From Bacteroidales bacterium UBA1628 (GTDB lineage: Bacteria > Bacteroidota > Bacteroidia > Bacteroidales > UBA932): DNA of 23,731 bases. Where the stretch lies: contig DCMG01000002.1 of the NCBI GenBank assembly GCA_002321335.1, positions 1 through 23,731 of the forward strand, read 5' to 3'. The translations under genes and the position numbers were made by a program. Of this stretch, positions 1 through 5,872 are shown in pieces. The first letter of the stretch is position 1; the number at the start of each line of letters is the position of its first letter. The notes below the pieces were generated by a model, which saw nothing but the letters and a program-made list of their open reading frames with translations, made no database searches and was not told the origin of the DNA.

Positions 1-4
1 CCAC

Positions 5-35
5 TTGAACCACCGTGGTTCAAATGCGGTTCAAA
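5..35. repeat. GGTTCAA palindrome and direct repeat at the left edge
   Basis: Positions 5-13 (TTGAACCAC) and 15-23 (GTGGTTCAA) form a perfect 9-bp inverted repeat around one central base. GGTTCAAA at 17-24 recurs at 28-35, exactly 11 bp later, which is one helical turn. Three copies of one heptamer in 31 bp looks like a transcription-factor operator or an RNA hairpin. The gene it would serve lies left of the window. A tRNA T-arm was considered and rejected. Function is unknown. Confidence 0.45.
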
Positions 36-57
36 AGTACCCGAAAAACCCCGTAAT

Positions 58-96
58 ACAAAGAAACAAGCCGAAAAGTTATCCACACTCTCGGCT
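58..96 (-). terminator. Probable intrinsic terminator of mnmE
   Basis: Read on the minus strand, AGCCGAGAG (96-88) pairs with TTTTCGGCT (77-69), with two G-U pairs and a 10-base loop. The U-rich tract TGTTTCTTTGT follows (68-58). It lies about 60 bases beyond the mnmE stop codon. The tail is interrupted by C and G, so termination may be only moderate. The loop happens to contain a perfect consensus DnaA box (TTATCCACA on the plus strand, 79-87). Confidence 0.45.
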
Positions 97-154
97 CTGA
101 AACTCAACGATTTATCCCAAATAAGGAACTATTTTCCCGCTTGCTTTTACCCCG

Positions 155-1564
155 TTATTTCCCGACGCAGAAATGCGAGAATATATTCCCCAGCACCTCG
201 TCCGTGGTGACTTCACCGACGATGGTGCCGAGGTGGTGGAGGGCTTGGCGGAGGTCCTCGGCAAGGAGGTCGGGAGTCTGGCCGGAAGACAGGGAATTCT
301 TGACCTGACAAAGGGACTCGGAGGCCTTCATCAGTGCTTGGTAGTGACGGAGATTGGTCACGATTGTCTGGTCAGAATCCAAAGTGGTAGCCTTTTGCGA
401 GTCGGAAAGCAGCTTTCTCAGATCATTAAGACCGAATCCAGTCTTGGCGGAAATATATAGCTTAACAACCTTTTCATTAGGATTTGAAACAGTGTTGTTA
501 ATTAGGCTAACATTAATGTTATCGCCTAAAACATCAACCTTATTCAACAAGACTATCAACTTTTGAGACTGGACATTCAAATTTGAGACAATATCAGAAA
601 TCGAAGACTCGTTTTCTTCTTCCGATGCGGTGACATCAAGCAAGGCGAGGACAATCGAGGCTTCGTTCATCTTCTTGTAGGATCTGGAAATGCCGATTTT
701 CTCGACTTCATCAGTGGTCTCGCGGAGACCTGCGGTGTCGATGAAGCGGAACAAAGTGCCGTCAATTGTCATCGTCTCTTCGATGGTGTCGCGTGTGGTG
801 CCAGCGATGTCTGAGACAATGGCTCGGTCATCACCGACCAAGGCATTCAGAAGGGTACTCTTGCCGGCATTGACCGCACCGACAATAGCGACTGGGACTC
901 CGTTGCGAAGTGCGTTACCGTAGCGGAAAGAATCGGTCAGCGAATGAATATGCGAAAGGACATCATCGAGCAACGAAGAAAGTTCCGCGCGACTGGCGAA
1001 CTCGACATCCTCCTCGCTGAAATCCAACTCCAACTCAAGCAGGGATGTCATCTTCAGCAATTCATCCCTAAGACCTTTCAATTCTTTCGAAAAGCCTCCT
1101 TTCAACTGACTGAAAGCCACCTTATGGGAAGCGGCGTTCTGTGCGGAAATTATGTCAGCAACAGCCTCTGCCTGAGTTAAATCCATCTTGCCATTTACAA
1201 AAGCTCTTTGAGTAAATTCACCAGGACCGGCCATACGGGCACCGCAGTCAACCAAACGCTGAAGCAAGCGTTCGGCTACGTACTTCGAGGAATGGCAGGA
1301 AATCTCCACGGAATCCTCTCCGGTGTAAGAATGCGGGGCACGAAAAACACTGACAAGGACAGTGTCCAAGTCAGAGCCATCAGCCTCAAGTGCCACTCCA
1401 TATTTTACACTGTAACCGTCAGTATCTGAGATGTTACCATTCTTACAAGATATAACTTTGTCAGCGATGGCAAATGAGCCTTTCCCACTCATTCGCACCA
1501 CAGCGATGGCACCAGTTCCGGGAACGGTGGCGGGGGCGCAGATTGTGTCTTCTATATTCAACAT
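155..1564 (-). CDS. mnmE: tRNA uridine-5-carboxymethylaminomethyl modification GTPase MnmE
   Basis: MnmE (TrmE) works with MnmG to place the aminomethyl-type modification on the wobble uridine (U34) of certain tRNAs, which helps accurate decoding. The 469-residue product is full length for the family. It has an N-terminal tetrahydrofolate-binding domain (about 1-115), a helical domain split around the G domain, and a G domain with G1 GAVNAGKS (229-236), G2 TTRDT (256-260), G3 DTAG (276-279) and G4 NKVD (341-344). It ends with the family's C-terminal FCVGK, whose cysteine is the conserved one. I chose the ATG at 1564 (product starts MLNIEDTICAP) because homologues start a few residues before DTICA; an in-frame ATG at 1576 is possible. 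It is monocistronic here, transcribed away from the MATE genes. Identity is very secure. Confidence 0.97.
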   Translation of the reverse strand: MLNIEDTICAPATVPGTGAIAVVRMSGKGSFAIADKVISCKNGNISDTDGYSVKYGVALEADGSDLDTVLVSVFRAPHSYTGEDSVEISCHSSKYVAERLLQRLVDCGARMAGPGEFTQRAFVNGKMDLTQAEAVADIISAQNAASHKVAFSQLKGGFSKELKGLRDELLKMTSLLELELDFSEEDVEFASRAELSSLLDDVLSHIHSLTDSFRYGNALRNGVPVAIVGAVNAGKSTLLNALVGDDRAIVSDIAGTTRDTIEETMTIDGTLFRFIDTAGLRETTDEVEKIGISRSYKKMNEASIVLALLDVTASEEENESSISDIVSNLNVQSQKLIVLLNKVDVLGDNINVSLINNTVSNPNEKVVKLYISAKTGFGLNDLRKLLSDSQKATTLDSDQTIVTNLRHYQALMKASESLCQVKNSLSSGQTPDLLAEDLRQALHHLGTIVGEVTTDEVLGNIFSHFCVGK

Positions 1565-1583
1565 TATTCTTATCACAATGGCA

Positions 1584-1610
1584 GTCCCTTCGGCAGGCTC
1601 AGGGACCGAA
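1584..1610 (+). repeat. REP-like palindrome, copy 1
   Basis: Arms GTCCCT (1584-1589) and AGGGAC (1601-1606) enclose the loop TCGGCAGGCTC, followed by CGAA. It belongs to a four-copy family in this window (others at 9123, 9170 and 18399) whose arms are normally GTCACT/AGTGAC. Both arms differ here by matching changes (A-T to C-G), so pairing is kept. It lies in the untranslated leader of mnmE, in antisense orientation to that transcript. Confidence 0.75.
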
Positions 1611-1692
1611 AATATTCATAATCGTCCTCGACAATAAGCAGACTCAAAAATAACAGCCGCCTATTGCATGTCTGAGGGCTCCTGTCAATCGG

Positions 1693-1723
1693 CAAATTTA
1701 TCAACAATCCCCAACATATTCAA
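1693..1723 (-). promoter_or_regulatory. Promoter of mnmE (Bacteroidota -33/-7 type)
   Basis: On the minus strand TAAATTTG (1700-1693) matches the TAnnTTTG -7 element of Bacteroidota housekeeping promoters. TTG (1723-1721) lies 20 bases upstream, the usual -33 spacing. Transcription would start near 1687, giving a leader of about 120 bases that contains REP copy 1. Confidence 0.6.
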
Positions 1724-1754
1724 CCCGTACCCCAACAATCCACGCAAAACTCAT

Positions 1755-1762
1755 TAAATTTG
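1755..1762 (+). promoter_or_regulatory. -7 element of the first MATE gene
   Basis: TAAATTTG matches the Bacteroidota TAnnTTTG -7 consensus. Transcription would start around 1768-1770, only about 12 bases before the ATG at 1781. No clear -33 TTG is seen at 19-21 bases. The short leader without a Shine-Dalgarno sequence is typical of the phylum. Confidence 0.6.
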
Positions 1763-1780
1763 CACCTCAAAAACAGAACT

Positions 1781-3112
1781 ATGGCTCAAAACGACCTCAC
1801 ACAAGGCAGCATCATAGGCAACATCAGCAGATTCTCGCTGCCGTACATGCTGTCATATTTCCTGCAGATCCTTTACGGGTTGGCGGATATGTTCGTGATA
1901 GGGCAGTATTGTGGCGTGGACAGCACGACGGCGGTGGCCAACGGCGCACAGATAATGCACATGTTCACCGTCATCATCATTGGACTCGCAATGGGCACGA
2001 CGGTGCGCCTTGGAAGGGCAATAGGAGCCAAAGACAAAAATGAAGCCTCAAAAACCATAGGCAACACATTCACCCTGTTTGCGATCACGGCCGTAGTCGC
2101 AACATTCATCCTGCTGCTCGCCAACAGAAGCATTGTCAGCATGATAGACACACCGCCCGAAGCCGTCAAAGGCACAATCGACTATCTGCGAATATGCTTC
2201 ATCGGCATTCCGTTCATCATCGCCTACAACATCATCGCTTCCATATTCAGAGGTCTCGGTGACTCAAAAAGTCCTATGTACTTCGTGATAGTGGCGTGCG
2301 TGGCGAACATCGCGCTCGACTACATATTCATAGGCCACTTCGGGCTCGGACCTTCCGGGGCCGCGCTCGGCACCACCTTGTCCCAAATGATCAGCGTCAT
2401 CATCGCGGCCATAGTGATTCGAAGGAAGTCTCTTTTGAATATATCAGGGCAAGACCTTAGGCCTGAGCGGCGTACGATGGACGGAATCCTAAAAATCGGT
2501 GTGCCGGTCGCACTTCAGGACGGCTTCATACAGATCGCTTTCATCGCAATCACAGCGATCGCGAACGGCAGGGGATTGAACGACGCTGCGGCGGTGGGAA
2601 TCGTTGAAAAATTCATCGGCCTGCTCTTCATCGTACCATCGGCGATGCTGGCGACAGTTTCAGCTATCGCGGCTCAGAACATAGGCGCAAAAAAGCCTGA
2701 AAGAGCCAGAAAGACAATGGAATATGCAATAGCGATCGCAGTAGGCTTCGGCACACTTGCCGCCGTGACTCTCCAATTCATTCCTGAATATGCCGTAAGA
2801 ATATTCACGAGCGACAGCACGGTCATCACTCTTGGCGGGCAGTACCTGAAAGGCTACGTCTGGGATTGCATATTCGCAGGCATCCATTTCTGTTTCAGCG
2901 GGTTCTTCACAGCCTGCGGCTATTCGGTCATCTCCTTCTGCCACAACTTCCTGTCGATTGTCTGCGCGCGCATTCCTCTGTCCTATCTTGCTTCCGTCAA
3001 GTTCCCGGACACCCTGTTCCCGATGGGCTTGGCCTCTCCCGCCGGCTCGCTTCTTTCCGTCATCATCTGCATTACGGTCTACATTGTGATGCGCAGGAAT
3101 GGCAAGTTATAA
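1781..3112 (+). CDS. MATE family multidrug/Na+ (or H+) antiporter, first copy
   Basis: This is an inner-membrane exporter of the multidrug and toxic compound extrusion family. Such proteins expel cationic drugs or metabolites in exchange for Na+ or H+. The 443-residue product has about twelve hydrophobic segments in two pseudo-symmetric halves. It opens with the typical 'LTQGSIIGNISRFSLPYML' N-terminus and has a family-typical ADMFVIGQYCG near residue 40. I chose the ATG at 1781; an in-frame TTG at 1760 overlaps the -7 element and is unlikely. It is followed after 91 bases by a second, divergent MATE gene with its own promoter. A weak TCGCG/CGCGA hairpin at 3116-3130 follows the stop codon. 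The substrate cannot be predicted from sequence. The DinF/NorM-like assignment is sure only at family level. Confidence 0.93.
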   Translation: MAQNDLTQGSIIGNISRFSLPYMLSYFLQILYGLADMFVIGQYCGVDSTTAVANGAQIMHMFTVIIIGLAMGTTVRLGRAIGAKDKNEASKTIGNTFTLFAITAVVATFILLLANRSIVSMIDTPPEAVKGTIDYLRICFIGIPFIIAYNIIASIFRGLGDSKSPMYFVIVACVANIALDYIFIGHFGLGPSGAALGTTLSQMISVIIAAIVIRRKSLLNISGQDLRPERRTMDGILKIGVPVALQDGFIQIAFIAITAIANGRGLNDAAAVGIVEKFIGLLFIVPSAMLATVSAIAAQNIGAKKPERARKTMEYAIAIAVGFGTLAAVTLQFIPEYAVRIFTSDSTVITLGGQYLKGYVWDCIFAGIHFCFSGFFTACGYSVISFCHNFLSIVCARIPLSYLASVKFPDTLFPMGLASPAGSLLSVIICITVYIVMRRNGKL

Positions 3113-3172
3113 TCGTCGCGTTTGCCGCGAATTGAACAAACTTCATAATTCTCCATCTAAAGATATTATGCC

Positions 3173-3180
3173 TATCTTTG
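3173..3180 (+). promoter_or_regulatory. -7 element of the second MATE gene
   Basis: TATCTTTG matches TAnnTTTG. It lies 23 bases before the ATG at 3204, so the second MATE gene probably has its own transcript rather than relying on the upstream one. No well-spaced -33 TTG was found. Confidence 0.55.
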
Positions 3181-3203
3181 CAGGCCAAAATCAAAACTGA
3201 ATT

Positions 3204-4553
3204 ATGAAACGAGACTCGATAGATTTCGGTTCCGACAACATTCCGGGACTTTTCAGGAGAATATTCATTCCTACATTGGTTGGGATGGCATGCATGGCTG
3301 TGATGACTACCATCGACGGGGTGTTCGTCGGGCACGGGGTAGGGAGTGATGCGCTCGCCGCTGTCAACATATTCGCACCTTTCTGGATGATTATGACTGG
3401 GTTAGGGTTGTTGTTCGGAATCGGCTGCTCGGTTATTTCCTCCGTCCACCTTTCGCAGAACAACGAGAAGGCGGCTCGCATCAACATGACACAAACCTTG
3501 ATTTTCGGTGTCCTGATCACAGTGACGCTTACGGTTTTGGTCCAGAGCTTCAGCACCCAAAGCGCTTACCTTCTCGGCTCATCCGACAGGCTGCTGCCTT
3601 ACGTCCTTGACTACCAGAAATGGCTGGCCTACGCTTTCTGCGCACTGTTCCTCCAGTCTGTCGGCCTTCTGATCATCCGCCTGGACGGCTCACCAAAGTA
3701 CGCCTCGGCCGCCGCTGCGATTCCGTCCATCGTCAATGTCGTGCTGGACTATGTGTTCCTGTTCGTCCTTGACAAGGGGCTAGAGGGAGTCGCCATCGCC
3801 ACGTCTATAGGATGCTGGACAGGAGGCCTTATGGTCCTGTTCTACATTGTGTTCCTGTCCAAGACTATGAGGCTATATCCACTGAAAATGTCATGGAAAA
3901 GCCTCTGCCTGTCAATGCGCAACCTGTGGTACCAATTCCGTCTCGGACTGTCGGCTTTTCTTGGAGAGATCAGTATCTCGATGCTGATGTTCGTGGGCAA
4001 CTATGTGTTCATGAAGTATTTAGGTGAAGACGGAGTGGCGGCATTCTCAATTGCCTGCTATATCATGCCTTTCATATTCATGACAGGAAACGCTATTTCC
4101 CAGTCCGCACAGCCTATCATCAGCTTCAACCACGGAGCCGGCAACAGGGGCCGTGTGATTGAAGCCCGCAAGGTGTCGCTGCTCACAGCATTGGGACTCG
4201 GAATCGTGGTCTCACTCGCTCTTGCGTTTGGAATCAGTCAAGTGGCCGCTCTTTTCCTCAGCAAGGACGCTCCGGCATATTCGATAGCGGCTCATGGTGT
4301 GCCACTTATGGCGATCGGCTTCACTCTGTCGATTGTGAACGTCGCGGTCATCGGCTATTATCAGAGTGTGGAACGAGCGCTCCCTGCGACCATATTCTCG
4401 CTTTCGAGAGGAGTCATATTCCTTGTTCCTTGCTTTTTATTAATGCCTCATTTCGCCGGAGTAGACGGAATATGGCTCGCGCTGCCAGCGACAGAGGCTC
4501 TGACATTCTTGTCTATCGCTGTTTTTCGCTTCATATCAATGCGAAGGAAGTAA
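3204..4553 (+). CDS. MATE family efflux transporter, second copy
   Basis: This is a 449-residue polytopic inner-membrane protein of the MATE superfamily with about twelve hydrophobic segments. The N-terminal 'GLFRRIFIPTLVGMACMAVM' and the 'VDGVFVGHGVGSDALAAVNIFAP'-like stretch (residues about 35-60) are typical of the MepA/DinF-like branch. It resembles its neighbour only at family level, so the two are probably not a recent tandem duplication. The ATG at 3204 follows a TATCTTTG promoter element by a short leader. The gene ends about 45 bases before the carA-leader promoter, with no obvious terminator. Export of an unknown compound driven by an ion gradient is inferred from the family. Confidence 0.93.
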   Translation: MKRDSIDFGSDNIPGLFRRIFIPTLVGMACMAVMTTIDGVFVGHGVGSDALAAVNIFAPFWMIMTGLGLLFGIGCSVISSVHLSQNNEKAARINMTQTLIFGVLITVTLTVLVQSFSTQSAYLLGSSDRLLPYVLDYQKWLAYAFCALFLQSVGLLIIRLDGSPKYASAAAAIPSIVNVVLDYVFLFVLDKGLEGVAIATSIGCWTGGLMVLFYIVFLSKTMRLYPLKMSWKSLCLSMRNLWYQFRLGLSAFLGEISISMLMFVGNYVFMKYLGEDGVAAFSIACYIMPFIFMTGNAISQSAQPIISFNHGAGNRGRVIEARKVSLLTALGLGIVVSLALAFGISQVAALFLSKDAPAYSIAAHGVPLMAIGFTLSIVNVAVIGYYQSVERALPATIFSLSRGVIFLVPCFLLMPHFAGVDGIWLALPATEALTFLSIAVFRFISMRRK

Positions 4554-4571
4554 ATTTATATTCATGGACAA

Positions 4572-4606
4572 TTTGATGTGTAATTCCGTTTTTTTGCGTA
4601 CATTTG
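4572..4606 (+). promoter_or_regulatory. Promoter of the carAB leader transcript
   Basis: TACATTTG (4599-4606) fits the TAnnTTTG -7 element. TTTG (4572-4575) is a candidate -33 element with a 23-base spacer, slightly longer than the usual 19-21. Transcription would begin near 4612-4614, about 15 bases before the leader open frame and about 170 bases before carA. Confidence 0.55.
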
Positions 4607-4627
4607 CAGACGAAACGAACTTCTGTA

Positions 4628-4759
4628 ATGCTTGATGTGACTTTAATACCTTTGAGCGGCAGTGCGTCCGAGGATGCACAAAGGGAATGTTCTTTCATTG
4701 ACTTTCACCGACCATTTCATCATTGTTTGAGATGGTCGTTTTTTTATGATAGAAGTTAG
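4628..4759 (+). CDS. Putative 43-residue carAB leader peptide (attenuator ORF)
   Basis: An open frame starts with ATG at 4628, about 15 bases after the predicted transcription start, and ends with TAG at 4757-4759, 24 bases before carA. It runs straight through the terminator hairpin (4709-4738), and its U-tract is read as Phe-Phe-Tyr codons. It resembles no protein I know and has no signal peptide or domain, as expected if the act of translation rather than the product matters. In enteric pyrBI a 44-codon leader frame likewise overlaps the terminator. A ribosome following RNA polymerase closely, when UTP is low and polymerase pauses, blocks hairpin formation. A 43-codon open stretch can arise by chance (roughly one in eight for a given frame), so coding is not proven; the position is what makes it credible. 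Confidence 0.4.
   Translation: MLDVTLIPLSGSASEDAQRECSFIDFHRPFHHCLRWSFFYDRS
4649..4684 (+). promoter_or_regulatory. Pause-type hairpin in the carAB leader
   Basis: GTGCGTC (4662-4668) pairs with GATGCAC (4673-4679) around the tetraloop CGAG, with one G-U pair. An outer stem CCTTT (4649-4653)/AAAGG (4680-4684) may extend it across an asymmetric internal loop. The U-rich stretch UGUUCUUUCAUUGACUUUC (about 4688-4706) follows directly, before the terminator. A hairpin followed by a U-rich run is where RNA polymerase would pause when UTP is scarce. The UCC...GAGG in the apex faintly recalls a PyrR-binding loop but lacks its spacing. Confidence 0.5.
4709..4745 (+). terminator. Intrinsic terminator within the carA leader (attenuator)
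   Basis: CGACCATTTC (4709-4718) pairs with GAGATGGTCG (4729-4738), giving 10 pairs of which one is G-U, around a 10-base loop. Seven consecutive T bases follow (4739-4745). This is a canonical Rho-independent terminator. It sits upstream of carA, 38 bases before its ATG and downstream of the only promoter seen. It therefore probably acts as a regulated attenuator rather than as the end of the distant MATE gene. Confidence 0.8.
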
Positions 4760-4783
4760 ATTACAGTTAGTTAGGTATATATC

Positions 4784-5860
4784 ATGAACTCAAGAAAAGG
4801 CGCGACACTAAAGTTGGAGAACGGAGCGGAGTTCCGCGGATTCTCTTTCGGCTATGACGGACCGTGCGACGGCGAGGTGGTCTTCTCGACCGCTATGGTA
4901 GGCTACCCTGAAAGCCTCACAGACCCATCCTATTCCGGGCAGATTCTTTGCGTTACCTACCCATTGATAGGTAATTACGGTGTACCACAGGAAGGAGCGG
5001 ATGAACTCGGAATCTCAAAGAACTTCGAATCTGAAAAAATCTGGGTAAGGGGAGTCGTCATCAGCGACTACTCTTTCGACTACAGCCACTGGGACGCTGT
5101 CAAGAGTCTGGACGAATGGCTGAAGGAACAGAAAATTCCGGGAATATTCGGCATCGACACCCGTGCAGTCACCCAGCTCCTGCGCGAGAAAGGTTCCATG
5201 CTTGGAATGATTGTTCCGGACGATGTCGCGAAGGATTTCCCGATCGACGACCCGAACCTTGCCAATCAGATCGCCATCGTCAGCTGCAAGAACGTCATTG
5301 AATATGGCAGCGGCTCCAAGACGGTCGTGATGGTCGATTGCGGAGTCAAGCACAACATCCTTAGATGCTTCATGGAAAGGGGAGTGAAGGTCATCAGAGT
5401 GCCGTGGGACTATGATTTCAACACATTGGACTATGATGGACTCTTCATCTCGAACGGCCCAGGCAACCCTCAGTTCTGCAATATCACCGTCGCCAACCTT
5501 CGCAAGGCCATGGAGGGCGACAAGCCTATTTTCGGAATATGCATGGGCAACCAACTTCTTGCGAGAGCCGGTGGAGCCAACACCTACAAGCTGAAGTACG
5601 GGCACCGCAGCCACAACCAGCCTGTCCGCATGGTCAGTACAAACCGTTGCTTCATCACTTCCCAGAATCACGGATTCGCTGTGGATGACAAGACTCTCGG
5701 AGCCGACTGGGAGCCATGGTTCGTGAATATGAACGATGACACCAACGAGGGCATCCGCCACAAGACCAAGCCGTTCTGCTCGGTTCAGTTCCACCCGGAA
5801 GCCTCCAGCGGCCCGACCGACACTAATTTCCTGTTCGATGAGTTCATCAGCAAACTGTAA
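4784..5860 (+). CDS. carA: Carbamoyl phosphate synthetase small (glutaminase) subunit
   Basis: CarA hydrolyses glutamine and channels ammonia to CarB, which makes carbamoyl phosphate for pyrimidine and arginine synthesis. The 358-residue product has the CarA N-terminal domain (about 1-150; note TAMVGYPESLTDPSYSGQ). A class I glutamine amidotransferase domain follows: GVKHNILRCF near 185, FISNGPGNP, the nucleophile Cys253 in GICMGNQ, and His337 and Glu339 in FHPEAS completing the triad. The ATG at 4784 gives the expected N-terminus. It lies downstream of an attenuator-like leader (4599-4759) and 12 bases upstream of carB, so the two are clearly one operon. Expression is probably governed by read-through of the leader terminator. 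Identity is certain. Confidence 0.98.
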   Translation: MNSRKGATLKLENGAEFRGFSFGYDGPCDGEVVFSTAMVGYPESLTDPSYSGQILCVTYPLIGNYGVPQEGADELGISKNFESEKIWVRGVVISDYSFDYSHWDAVKSLDEWLKEQKIPGIFGIDTRAVTQLLREKGSMLGMIVPDDVAKDFPIDDPNLANQIAIVSCKNVIEYGSGSKTVVMVDCGVKHNILRCFMERGVKVIRVPWDYDFNTLDYDGLFISNGPGNPQFCNITVANLRKAMEGDKPIFGICMGNQLLARAGGANTYKLKYGHRSHNQPVRMVSTNRCFITSQNHGFAVDDKTLGADWEPWFVNMNDDTNEGIRHKTKPFCSVQFHPEASSGPTDTNFLFDEFISKL

Positions 5861-5872
5861 TCAGAAGAAGTC

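Noticed and set aside
18..35. GGTTCAAA at the left edge as a tRNA T-arm
   Set aside because: The position after the loop is G rather than the required C pairing with G53, the stem needs two wobble pairs, and no acceptor stem or CCA end follows.
1760..1780. TTG start for the first MATE gene
   Set aside because: It falls within the TAAATTTG promoter element, upstream of any likely transcript.
1781..4553. The two MATE genes as a recent tandem duplication or mobile resistance cassette
   Set aside because: The proteins align only at family level, each has its own promoter, there are no flanking repeats or transposase genes, and composition matches the neighbours.
5015..5794. 259-codon open frame antisense to carA
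   Set aside because: It is a shadow of carA, whose catalytic motifs are intact. It has no recognisable domain and no promoter of its own.
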